Shown here: positions 40,977 through 47,541 of the stretch, piece by piece
How positions within the stretch are numbered: position 1 is the first letter of the stretch
How the letters are laid out: every line of letters begins with the position of its first letter
NCBI RefSeq assembly: GCF_001896135.2
Contig: NZ_MPOH02000015.1
Location: forward strand, 928,523 to 976,063
Direction of reading: 5' to 3'
DNA: 47,541 nucleotides
DNA from: Streptomyces phaeoluteigriseus
GTDB taxonomy: Bacteria; Actinomycetota; Actinomycetes; Streptomycetales; Streptomycetaceae
Translations under genes and position numbers: made by a program
Notes under the pieces: generated by a model
What the model saw: only the letters and a program-made list of their open reading frames with translations
Databases searched by the model: none
What the model was told of the DNA's origin: nothing

Positions 40977-41876
40977 ATGACCACCACCGACACCACCACC
41001 AAGACGGCACCTGTCGGCGAGACCGTCCTCGACGCCCGCGGTGTGACCATGCGCTTCGGCGGCCTCACCGCCGTCCGCGACGTGAACCTCACCGTCAACC
41101 GCGGCGAGATCGTCGGTCTGATCGGCCCCAACGGCGCCGGCAAGACCACCTTCTTCAACTGCCTCACCGGCCTCTACATCCCCACCGAGGGAGAGGTCCG
41201 CTTCAAGGACAAGGTCCTGCCGCCGCAGTCCTTCAAGGTCACCGCCGCCGGCATCGCCCGCACCTTCCAGAACATCCGCCTGTTCGCCAACATGACGGTC
41301 CTGGAGAACGTGCTCGTCGGCCGGCACACGCGCACCAAGGAAGGCTTCTGGTCGGCCATCCTGCGCGGCCCCGGCTTCCACAGGGCCGAGGCGGCCTCCC
41401 GGGAACGTGCCATGGAACTCCTGGAGTTCGTCGGCCTCGAGAGCAAGGCCGACCACCTGGCCCGCAACCTCCCCTACGGCGAACAGCGCAAGCTGGAGAT
41501 CGCCCGGGCCCTGGCCAGCGAGCCCGACCTGCTCCTCCTCGACGAGCCGACCGCCGGCATGAACCCGCAGGAGACGCGGGTGACCGAGGAACTCGTCTTC
41601 GCCATCCGCGACCAGGGCATCGCCATCCTGGTCATCGAGCACGACATGCGATTCATCTTCAACCTGTGCGACCGCGTCGCCGTCCTCGTCCAGGGCGAGA
41701 AGCTCCTCGAGGGCGACAGCGCCACCGTCCAGGGCGACGAGCGCGTCATCGCCGCCTACCTCGGCGAGCCCTTCGAGGGAGCGCCCGGCGCCGAGGAGGT
41801 CGCCGAGGTCGAGGCCGCCGAGGCGCAGGCCGAGACCACGACGGACGCCGCGCCCGGCAAGGAGAACGACCGATGA
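40977..41876 (+). CDS. livG: Branched-chain amino-acid ABC ATPase LivG
   Basis: 299 aa, five bases after the livM stop. Walker A GLIGPNGAGKTTFFNCLTGL, Q-loop GIARTFQNIRLFANMTVLEN, the signature NLPYGEQRKLEIARALASEP (a LivG-type variant of LSGGQ), Walker B DLLLLDEPTAGMNPQETRVT and the switch histidine VIEHDMRFIFNLCDRVAVLV are all present. The last 30 residues are acidic and Glu/Ala/Thr rich, beyond the usual LivG length. It powers transport with LivF. The stop overlaps the livF start (ATGA). Confidence 0.96.
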   Translation: MTTTDTTTKTAPVGETVLDARGVTMRFGGLTAVRDVNLTVNRGEIVGLIGPNGAGKTTFFNCLTGLYIPTEGEVRFKDKVLPPQSFKVTAAGIARTFQNIRLFANMTVLENVLVGRHTRTKEGFWSAILRGPGFHRAEAASRERAMELLEFVGLESKADHLARNLPYGEQRKLEIARALASEPDLLLLDEPTAGMNPQETRVTEELVFAIRDQGIAILVIEHDMRFIFNLCDRVAVLVQGEKLLEGDSATVQGDERVIAAYLGEPFEGAPGAEEVAEVEAAEAQAETTTDAAPGKENDR

Positions 41877-42589
41877 CCGCACTGCTCGAAGTCGAGGACC
41901 TCCGGGTCGCCTACGGCAAGATCGAGGCCGTCAAGGGCATCTCGTTCAAGGTCGAGGCCGGCGAGGTCGTCACCCTGATCGGCACCAACGGCGCCGGCAA
42001 GACCACCACGCTGCGGACCCTGTCCGGACTGCTCAAGCCGGTCGGCGGCCAGATCAAGTTCAACGGCCGCTCGCTGAAGAAGATCCCCGCCCACAACATC
42101 GTCTCGCTCGGACTCGCCCACTCCCCCGAGGGGCGGCACATCTTCCCGCGCATGACGATCGAGGACAACCTGCGGCTCGGCGCGTTCCTGCGCAACGACA
42201 AGGCGGGCATCGAGAAGGACATCCAGCGCGCCTACGACCTCTTCGCCATCCTGGGTGAACGTCGCAAGCAGGCCGCGGGCACCCTCTCCGGCGGTGAGCA
42301 GCAGATGCTGGCGATGGGCCGCGCGCTCATGTCCCAGCCGAAGCTGCTGATGCTGGACGAGCCGTCGATGGGTCTGTCCCCGATCATGATGCAGAAGATC
42401 ATGGCGACCATCGTGGAGCTGAAGGCCCAGGGCACGACGATCCTGCTCGTCGAGCAGAACGCCCAGGCGGCGCTGTCCCTGGCCGACCACGGCCATGTCA
42501 TGGAGATCGGCAAGATCGTGCTCTCGGGCACGGGCCGGGACCTCCTGCACGACGAGTCCGTCCGCAAGGCGTACCTCGGCGAGGACTGA
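41873..42589 (+). CDS. livF: Branched-chain amino-acid ABC ATPase LivF
   Basis: 238 aa from ATG 41873. Walker A is TLIGTNGAGKTTTLRTLSGL, Q-loop region LGLAHSPEGRHIFPRMTIED, signature AAGTLSGGEQQMLAMGRALM, Walker B KLLMLDEPSMGLSPIMMQKI, switch LLVEQNAQAALSLADHGHVM. Length and the EGRxIFP and VEQN motifs are diagnostic for LivF as opposed to LivG. It is the last gene of the operon, followed by a strong bidirectional terminator. Confidence 0.96.
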   Translation: MTALLEVEDLRVAYGKIEAVKGISFKVEAGEVVTLIGTNGAGKTTTLRTLSGLLKPVGGQIKFNGRSLKKIPAHNIVSLGLAHSPEGRHIFPRMTIEDNLRLGAFLRNDKAGIEKDIQRAYDLFAILGERRKQAAGTLSGGEQQMLAMGRALMSQPKLLMLDEPSMGLSPIMMQKIMATIVELKAQGTTILLVEQNAQAALSLADHGHVMEIGKIVLSGTGRDLLHDESVRKAYLGED

Positions 42590-42598
42590 GCCCCACCC

Positions 42599-42663
42599 CC
42601 TACGACGAGGCCCGCGCCCCCGGTCGAACCCGGTCGAACCGGGGGCGCGGGCCTCGTCGTAGG
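42599..42663. terminator. Bidirectional terminator between livF and pdtaR
   Basis: A 26-bp arm (42599-42624, beginning CCTACGACGAGGCCCGCGCC) pairs without mismatch with 42638-42663 around a 13-nt loop. It lies exactly between the convergent ends of livF (42589) and the ANTAR regulator (42676) and is symmetric, so it can serve both. Confidence 0.9.
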
Positions 42664-42675
42664 TTCTGGGGTCGG

Positions 42676-43332
42676 CTAACCCTTGGACGCCTTCTTCTCG
42701 TCGGCGTCCTGGATCACGGCCTCGGCGACCTGCTGCATCGACATCCGCCGGTCCATGGACGTCTTCTGGATCCACCGGAACGCGGCAGGCTCGGTCAGTC
42801 CGTACTCGGTCTGCAGGATCGACTTCGCCCGGTCGACGAGCTTGCGGGTCTCCAGGCGCAGGGTGAGGTCCGCGACCTCGTTCTCCAGCTCGCGCAGCTC
42901 CGTGAAACGGGAGACGGCCATCTCGATCGCCGGGACGACGTCGCTCTTGCTGAAGGGCTTCACCAGGTAGGCCATGGCACCGGCGTCACGGGCGCGCTCG
43001 ACGAGGTCGCGCTGGGAGAAGGCGGTGAGCATGAGGACGGGCGCGATGCGCTCCTCGGCGATCTTCTCGGCGGCGGAGATGCCGTCCAGCTTGGGCATCT
43101 TGACGTCGAGGATGACCAGGTCGGGCTTGTGCTCACGAGCGAGTTCGACGGCCTGCTCGCCGTCACCGGCCTCGCCGACGACGCTGTAGCCCTCCTCCTC
43201 CAGCATCTCTTTGAGGTCGAGGCGGATCAGCGCCTCGTCCTCGGCGATGACGACACGGGTCGTCAGCGGAGGCACGTGCGACTTGTCGTCGTCGGGCGCG
43301 TCTACGGGCTGGGGCGACTCGGGGGCGGTCAC
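42676..43332 (-). CDS. pdtaR: ANTAR-domain response regulator, PdtaR-like
   Basis: 218 aa; GTG with AAGGAG six bases upstream. Residues about 25-145 are a receiver: RVVIAEDEALIRLDLKEMLE, phosphoacceptor aspartate in PDLVILDVKMPKLDGISAAE, threonine in VLMLTAFSQRDLVERARDAG and lysine in MAYLVKPFSKSDVVPAIEMA. After a coiled coil (FTELRELENEVADLTLRLET) comes the ANTAR RNA-binding domain RKLVDRAKSILQTEYGLTEP with AAFRWIQKTSMDRRMSM. It closely resembles mycobacterial PdtaR (Rv1626), which acts as an RNA-binding antiterminator with the kinase PdtaS. No kinase gene lies next to it here. Confidence 0.93.
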   Translation of the reverse strand: MTAPESPQPVDAPDDDKSHVPPLTTRVVIAEDEALIRLDLKEMLEEEGYSVVGEAGDGEQAVELAREHKPDLVILDVKMPKLDGISAAEKIAEERIAPVLMLTAFSQRDLVERARDAGAMAYLVKPFSKSDVVPAIEMAVSRFTELRELENEVADLTLRLETRKLVDRAKSILQTEYGLTEPAAFRWIQKTSMDRRMSMQQVAEAVIQDADEKKASKG

Positions 43333-43362
43333 GGGGGCTCCTTGTTACGGGCAGGGGTACAG

Positions 43363-43393
43363 CTGACAAGAGCCTACCTAGCTGCGGTAAGGT
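43363..43393 (+). promoter_or_regulatory. Candidate tRNA promoter
   Basis: CTGACA (43363-43368), a 19-bp spacer and TAAGGT (43388-43393) lie 40 bp before the tRNA. The boxes fit the main sigma factor; the spacer is slightly long. Confidence 0.45.
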
Positions 43394-43432
43394 GGGGGCG
43401 CGGAGGGGCAAGGGAAACCTTGGATTCCGCGA

Positions 43433-43507
43433 GCCCCGGTAGCCCAATTGGCAGCAGGCAATGGATTCAAAACCCATACAGTGTCGGTTCGAGTCCGACC
43501 CGGGGCA
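43433..43507 (+). tRNA. tRNA-Leu (CAA), atypical short variable loop
   Basis: 75 nt fold as a cloverleaf. The acceptor stem GCCCCGG/CCGGGGC is perfect, the D-stem is GCC/GGC, and the anticodon loop is TTCAAAA with CAA at 43468-43470. The T-arm is GTCGG-TTCGAGT-CCGAC. The discriminator is A and CCA is not encoded. The variable loop is only five nt (ACAGT), whereas bacterial tRNA-Leu normally has a long variable arm, and the anticodon stem closes with an A-C mismatch. The D-loop AATTGGCAGCA recalls tRNA-Gln. The anticodon implies leucine (UUG codons), but identity and function are uncertain. An 11-bp direct repeat flanks the gene. Confidence 0.75.
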
Positions 43508-43538
43508 CTTTTCCTTGGATTCCAAGGTTGCCCTTTAG

Positions 43539-43572
43539 AAGCGGATGCTCTCGTTCTCGTGAACATCCGCTT
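43539..43572 (+). terminator. Intrinsic terminator after the tRNA
   Basis: AAGCGGATG (43539-43547) pairs with CATCCGCTT (43564-43572) across a 16-nt loop and is followed by TTCTG. It is one of the few hairpins here with a T-rich tail. It lies 32 bp past the tRNA. Confidence 0.65.
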
Positions 43573-43614
43573 TTCTGCTGGGCGTCGCGGCGATCACTCG
43601 GACACTGTGGGCGC

Positions 43615-43772
43615 ATGTACGACGCTCGCATTCCCACCTACTGGGCCCACCTCTTCCCTCAGCACGGCCCCGGCAAGAAGCACGAGCGTCTCATCGCCCT
43701 CGAACCCTGGCAGCAGACCATCGTCGACGCCCACCGTTGGGCATGGACATCCACGTAGGCCCCAAGCGCTGA
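43615..43772 (+). pseudogene. Remnant of a LAGLIDADG-like (HSDG) protein gene
   Basis: An open frame of 47 codons starts MYDARIPTYWAHLFPQHGPG then KKHERLIALEPWQQTIVDAH. I recognise this as an internal segment of a widespread Streptomyces protein with LAGLIDADG-like architecture, in which IVxxHPxxFLRGLFHSDGCR should follow. Here it jumps after DAHRW; in another frame the DNA then reads HVGPKR and a stop (43772), matching the C-terminal ending of the same family. So about 90 central codons are deleted. Family recognition is from memory and should be tested. The N-terminal helix-turn-helix part is also missing. Confidence 0.55.
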
Positions 43773-43778
43773 GCACCC

Positions 43779-45215
43779 CTACTGCGGACTGTCGTCCTCC
43801 CCGATGTGGTGCACGCGGACCAGGTTCGTGGAGCCCGACACGCCTGGAGGCGAACCGGCCGTGATCACCACCACGTCACCCTTCCGGCAGCGGCCGTACC
43901 TGAGCAGCAGTTCGTCCACCTGGTCGACCATCGCGTCCGTCGAGTCGACATGCGGGCCGAGGAAGGTCTCCACGCCCCAGCTCAGGTTCAGCTGGGAGCG
44001 GGTCGCCGGTTCCGGGGTGAAGGCGAGAAGGGGGATCGGGGAGCGGTAGCGGGACAGCCGGCGGGCGGTGTCGCCGGACTGGGTGAAGGCGACCAGGAAC
44101 TTCGCGCCCAGGAAGTCGCCGATCTCCGCGGCCGCCCTGGCGACGGCGCCGCCCTGGGTGCGGGGCTTGTTGCGTTCGGTGAGGGGCGGGAGGCCGGCCG
44201 CGAGGATGTTCTCCTCGGCCGCCTCGACGATCTTCGCCATGGTGCGGACGGTCTCCACCGCGTACTTGCCGACGCTGGTCTCGCCGGAGAGCATCACCGC
44301 GTCGGTGCCGTCGATCACCGCGTTGGCGACGTCGGAGGCCTCCGCGCGGGTGGGGCGGGAGTTGTCGATCATCGAGTCGAGCATCTGGGTGGCGACGATC
44401 ACCGGCTTGGCGTTCCGCCTGGCCAGCTTGATGGCGCGCTTCTGGACGATCGGGACCTGCTCCAGCGGCATCTCGACGCCGAGGTCGCCGCGGGCCACCA
44501 TGATCCCGTCGAAGGCGGCGACGATGTCGTCGATGTTCTCGACCGCCTGCGGCTTCTCGACCTTGGCGATGACGGGCAGCCGGCGGCCCTCCTCGTCCAT
44601 GATCCGGTGGACGTCCAGGATGTCCCGGCCGCCGCGGACGAAGGAGAGGGCGATGACGTCGAAGCCGGTGCGCAGGGCCCAGCGCAGGTCCTCCTCGTCC
44701 TTCTTGGACAGGGCGGGCACCGAGACCGCGACTCCGGGCAGGTTCAGGCCCTTGTGGTCGGAGATGACGCCGCCTTCGAGGACGCGGGTGTGGACGCGCG
44801 GGCCGTCGACCTCGGTGACCTCCAGGCACACCTTGCCGTCGTCGACGAGGATGCGCTCGCCGGCCGAGACGTCCTCGGCGAGTCCGGCGTACGTCGTCCC
44901 GCAGATGTGGCGGTCGCCCGGCACGCCTTCCTCGACGGTGACGGTGAAGGCGTCGCCGCGTTCGAGGAGTACGGGTCCTTCCGCGAAGTGGCCGAGGCGG
45001 ATCTTCGGACCCTGAAGGTCGGCGAGGGCGCCGACGCTGCGGCCGCTCTCGTCGGAGGCCTTGCGTACGTGGCGGTATCGCTCCTCGTGCTCGGCGTGGC
45101 CGCCGTGGCTGAGGTTGAAGCGGGCGATGTCCATTCCGGCTTCGACCAGGGATTTGATCCGGTCGTAGGAGTCGGTGGCGGGGCCCAGGGTGCAGACGAT
45201 TTTCGCTCGGCGCAT
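43779..45215 (-). CDS. pyk: Pyruvate kinase
   Basis: 478 aa, ATG start. Substrate and metal sites are in order: MRRAKIVCTLGPATDSYDRI, GMDIARFNLSHGGHAEHEER (K+ and phosphate contacts), ADLQGPKIRLGHF, VIAKVEKPQAVENIDDIVAA (catalytic lysine), GIMVARGDLGVEMPLEQVPI and PVIVATQMLDSMIDNSRPTR AEASDVANAVIDGTDAVMLS. The C-terminal regulatory domain ends VHHIGEDDSPQ. It turns phosphoenolpyruvate and ADP into pyruvate and ATP in glycolysis. It stands alone; Streptomyces usually has two such genes and this is one of them. Confidence 0.97.
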   Translation of the reverse strand: MRRAKIVCTLGPATDSYDRIKSLVEAGMDIARFNLSHGGHAEHEERYRHVRKASDESGRSVGALADLQGPKIRLGHFAEGPVLLERGDAFTVTVEEGVPGDRHICGTTYAGLAEDVSAGERILVDDGKVCLEVTEVDGPRVHTRVLEGGVISDHKGLNLPGVAVSVPALSKKDEEDLRWALRTGFDVIALSFVRGGRDILDVHRIMDEEGRRLPVIAKVEKPQAVENIDDIVAAFDGIMVARGDLGVEMPLEQVPIVQKRAIKLARRNAKPVIVATQMLDSMIDNSRPTRAEASDVANAVIDGTDAVMLSGETSVGKYAVETVRTMAKIVEAAEENILAAGLPPLTERNKPRTQGGAVARAAAEIGDFLGAKFLVAFTQSGDTARRLSRYRSPIPLLAFTPEPATRSQLNLSWGVETFLGPHVDSTDAMVDQVDELLLRYGRCRKGDVVVITAGSPPGVSGSTNLVRVHHIGEDDSPQ

Positions 45216-45618
45216 GAATCGAGCCTAGGGCTTACCGGGCGGTAGCGAATTGGGAGGACATGGCGGCTCAACAACCTTTGGATGAAGGGCCGTTGACAAG
45301 TGCCGCATTGTGCGTCCGGCGGCTCCCACGGGCATCCGTACAGCGGCGTGAATTCCCCGAACGGGTGAATTCGCGGGCCGGGTGGGGATCGCGCCTTGCG
45401 GTTTCGGGCCGACGGGCTCCGGCGGTACGCCCTCCGCGAGGGCGGCGGGCCAGCTGTGCGTCGGGGGGCCGAGGGCGCCCTCGGTGCCGTGAGCGGCGGG
45501 TGTGGCTGACGCCCCGGTCTGGTGGTGCTTGCCTGGGTATGGGAGCGGTGCCGCACGGCTCCGGTCACCAGATCGAAACCTCTGGGGACTGTTGCCGTTT
45601 GCCATGGCCGGGTCAGAA

Positions 45619-45660
45619 TCTACGCGCGTTCGTTTGCGCGCGTCCCTTGTCTACGCGCGT
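45619..45660. promoter_or_regulatory. Repeated CGCGCGT motif before the nucleotidase
   Basis: TCTACGCGCGT occurs at 45619-45629 and again at 45650-45660, 31 bp apart (three helical turns), with TGCGCGCGT between them (45635-45643). The array ends 27 bp before the nucleotidase ATG. It may bind a regulator. The rest of the gap 45216-45686 contains GTGAATTC twice (45348-45355, 45365-45372), and no gene. Confidence 0.35.
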
Positions 45661-45686
45661 CATTGGTCGTTCCCGAGGAGCACAGC

Positions 45687-47492
45687 ATGCCGTTGAACCG
45701 CCGGAAGTTCCTGAAGAAGTCCGCCGTGACCGGGGCGGGGGTGGCGATCGCGGGCGCTGTCGCGGCGCCGGCGGCGCAGGCGGCGGAGCCCGGGAAGCCG
45801 ACCAGGCCGGCCAAGCGGTACTCGCTGACCGTGCTGGGCACGACGGACCTGCACGGGCACGTCTTCAACTGGGACTACTTCAAGGACGCCGAGTACACGG
45901 ACGCCCAGGGCAACGCGCAGGGCCTGGCGCGCGTCTCGACCCTGGTGAACAGGATCCGCGAGGAGAAGGGCCGGGAGAACACGCTGCTCCTGGACGCCGG
46001 CGACACGATCCAGGGCACGCCGCTGACGTACTACTACGCCAAGGTCGACCCGATCACCGCCAAGGGCGGTCCGGTGCACCCGATGGCGCAGGCGATGAAC
46101 GCGATCGGGTACGACGCGGTGGCGCTCGGCAACCACGAGTTCAACTACGGCATCGAGACGCTCCGCAAGTTCGAGGAGCAGTGCGACTTCCCGCTGCTCG
46201 GGGCGAACGCGCTCGACGCCAGGACGCTGAAGCCGGCCTTCCCGCCGTACTTCATGAAGACGTTCCGCGTGAAGGGCGCGCCGCCGGTGAAGGTGGCGGT
46301 GCTGGGCCTGACCAACCCGGGCATCGCGATCTGGGACAAGGCGTACGTGCAGGGGAAGCTGACCTTCCCGGGCCTGGAGGAGCAGGCGGCGAAGTGGGTG
46401 CCGAAGCTGCGGTCGATGGGCGCGGACGTCGTCGTCGTGTCGGCGCACTCGGGCTCCTCGGGCACGTCGTCGTACGGTGACCAGCTGCCGTACGTCGAGA
46501 ACTCGGCGGCGCTGGTGGCGCAGCAGGTGCCGGGGATCGACGCGATCCTGGTCGGGCACGCGCACGTGGAGATCCCGGAGCTGAAGGTCGTCAACGCGAA
46601 GACCGGGAAGACGGTCGTGCTGTCGGAGCCGCTGGCCTACGCGGAGCGTCTGTCGCTGTTCGACATCGAGCTGGTCTTCGCCAGGGGCCGCTGGAGCGTC
46701 GAGTCGGTGGCGGCGTCGGTGGTGAACTCCAACACGGTCGCCGACGACCCGAAGATCACCAAGCTGCTGTCCGACGAGCACGCCAAGGTCGTCGCGTACG
46801 TCAACCAGGTGGTCGGCACCGCGACCGAGACGCTGACCACGGTCGAGGCCCGCTACAAGGACGCCCCGATCATCGACCTGATCACCAAGGTCCAGGAGGA
46901 TGTGGTGAGGGAGGCCCTGGCGGGCACGTCGTACGCGTCGCTGCCGGTGATCGCGCAGGCCTCGCCGTTCTCGCGGACCTCGCAGATCCCGGCGGGCGAG
47001 GTGACGATCCGGGACCTGTCGAGCCTGTACGTGTACGACAACACGCTGGTCGCGAAGCTGATGACGGGCGTCCAGCTGCGGGCGTACCTGGAGTACTCGG
47101 CGGCGTACTTCGTGCAGACGGCGGCGGACGCGGTCGTGGACGTGGCGAAGCTGACGAACGCCGGTGGCCGTCCGGACTACAACTACGACTACGTCTCGGG
47201 GCTGTCGTACGACATCGACATCGCGCAGCCGGCCGGGTCGCGGATCAAGAACCTGGCGTACGACGGGGCGCCGCTGGACGACGCCCGGCAGTTCGTGCTG
47301 GCGGTGAACAACTACCGGGCCAACGGTGGTGGCGCCTTCCCGCACGTGGCGTCGGCGCAGGAGCTGTGGGCGGAGTCGACGGAGATCCGGACGCGGATCG
47401 CGGAGTGGGTGACGGCGAAGGGTGTGCTGGACCCGAAGGACTTCGCGTCGGTGGACTGGAAGCTGACGCGGAACGGTACGCCGGTGTTCTAG
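45687..47492 (+). CDS. Secreted 5'-nucleotidase/2',3'-cyclic phosphodiesterase family protein
   Basis: 601 aa from ATG 45687 with GAGGAG six bases upstream; the frame is open 55 codons further but without coding character. A Tat signal opens the protein (NRRKFLKKSAVTGAGVAIAG, cut near AAQAA). The metallophosphatase domain has TVLGTTDLHGHVFN, LLLDAGDTIQGTPLTYYYAK, ALGNHEFNYGIETL, VSAHSG and AILVGHAHVEIPE, the metal-binding motifs in order. The C-terminal 5'-nucleotidase domain includes YVYDNTLVAKLMTGVQLRAY and RQFVLAVNNYRANGGGAF. It dephosphorylates nucleotides outside the cell, as UshA does, for phosphate and nucleoside recovery. Metal loading before export fits the Tat route. Confidence 0.93.
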   Translation: MPLNRRKFLKKSAVTGAGVAIAGAVAAPAAQAAEPGKPTRPAKRYSLTVLGTTDLHGHVFNWDYFKDAEYTDAQGNAQGLARVSTLVNRIREEKGRENTLLLDAGDTIQGTPLTYYYAKVDPITAKGGPVHPMAQAMNAIGYDAVALGNHEFNYGIETLRKFEEQCDFPLLGANALDARTLKPAFPPYFMKTFRVKGAPPVKVAVLGLTNPGIAIWDKAYVQGKLTFPGLEEQAAKWVPKLRSMGADVVVVSAHSGSSGTSSYGDQLPYVENSAALVAQQVPGIDAILVGHAHVEIPELKVVNAKTGKTVVLSEPLAYAERLSLFDIELVFARGRWSVESVAASVVNSNTVADDPKITKLLSDEHAKVVAYVNQVVGTATETLTTVEARYKDAPIIDLITKVQEDVVREALAGTSYASLPVIAQASPFSRTSQIPAGEVTIRDLSSLYVYDNTLVAKLMTGVQLRAYLEYSAAYFVQTAADAVVDVAKLTNAGGRPDYNYDYVSGLSYDIDIAQPAGSRIKNLAYDGAPLDDARQFVLAVNNYRANGGGAFPHVASAQELWAESTEIRTRIAEWVTAKGVLDPKDFASVDWKLTRNGTPVF

Positions 47493-47541
47493 GCGTGGGT
47501 GCCGAGGGACGGTGGGGAGGGTCTTCCACCGGTCCCTTTCC

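Noticed and set aside
43433..43780. Genomic island or prophage attachment at the tRNA
   Set aside because: No integrase, no displaced tRNA 3' end, and pyk follows directly. Only a small remnant is present.
45340..45380. PHO box before the 5'-nucleotidase
   Set aside because: GTGAATTC occurs twice, but the spacing is 17 bp rather than the 11-bp direct-repeat spacing of PhoP sites, and the sequence does not match GTTCACC well.

Overview
The window is chromosomal DNA from a Streptomyces or a very close relative. It is very G+C rich, codons end almost always in G or C, and GTG/TTG starts are frequent. It carries actinomycete-only families (DUF397/XRE pairs, DUF574-type methyltransferase, SPW_0924, DUF6343, DUF3068, FdhF/YdeP-type oxidoreductase). 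The core order coaE, PAC2, rpsA, methyltransferase, hrpB, polA, liv operon, ANTAR regulator, tRNA, pyk, nucleotidase is, from memory, the same neighbourhood as around rpsA-polA-pyk in S. coelicolor. No replication origin, rRNA, CRISPR array, intact transposon or prophage is visible.

Layout. (1) 1-6,560: a divergent pair of an AhpD-like protein and a MocR/PdxR-type regulator, a DUF574-type SAM methyltransferase, an XRE regulator coupled to a DUF397 protein, and a HATPase protein coupled to a Trp-rich small protein. (2) 6,100-7,500: a graveyard with an ABC ATPase remnant and a DUF899 remnant behind a frameshifted amidohydrolase. (3) 8,700-12,740: FUSC membrane protein, nucleotidyltransferase operon, and a gene with a 9-bp minisatellite. 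(4) 12,740-13,240: remnants of a hydantoin-type racemase and a GntR regulator. (5) 13,240-18,530: uracil-DNA glycosylase, DoxX, methyltransferase, DUF6343, TPR protein, coaE, PAC2 and a gutted amine oxidase. (6) 18,660-32,400: rpsA, methyltransferase, hrpB, DUF3068, SPW_0924, a lytic transglycosylase, DUF4184 and polA. (7) 32,500-36,600: FdhF/YdeP oxidoreductase, PaaI thioesterase, a lipoprotein and a membrane protein with a second 9-bp array. (8) 36,870-42,590: a branched-chain amino-acid ABC transporter (livKHMGF). (9) 42,590-47,541: PdtaR-like ANTAR regulator, an atypical tRNA-Leu(CAA), pyruvate kinase and a Tat-exported 5'-nucleotidase.

The main working unit is the liv operon: lipoprotein receptor, two permeases and two ATPases. 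Its genes overlap or nearly touch, except for a hairpin after livK and a 26-bp bidirectional terminator after livF. Much of the rest is housekeeping: translation (rpsA), DNA repair and replication (polA, udg, hrpB), CoA synthesis (coaE) and glycolysis (pyk).

Three things stand out. First, six otherwise intact genes (amidohydrolase, PAC2, hrpB, DUF4184, polA, livK) are each broken by what looks like one missing base, usually a G from a short run on the coding strand. Because polA and livK are included, assembly indels are the simplest explanation, and these genes are listed as CDS with a frameshift. Second, the DNA palindrome CACGCGCGCGTG occurs ten times, in all three codon frames and between genes. 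Third, short tandem repeats recur: two 9-bp arrays, two loci where a gene's 3' end and stop codon are repeated about three times, and a 29-bp unit repeated four times in the racemase remnant. I found no convincing new multi-gene defence or biosynthetic system.
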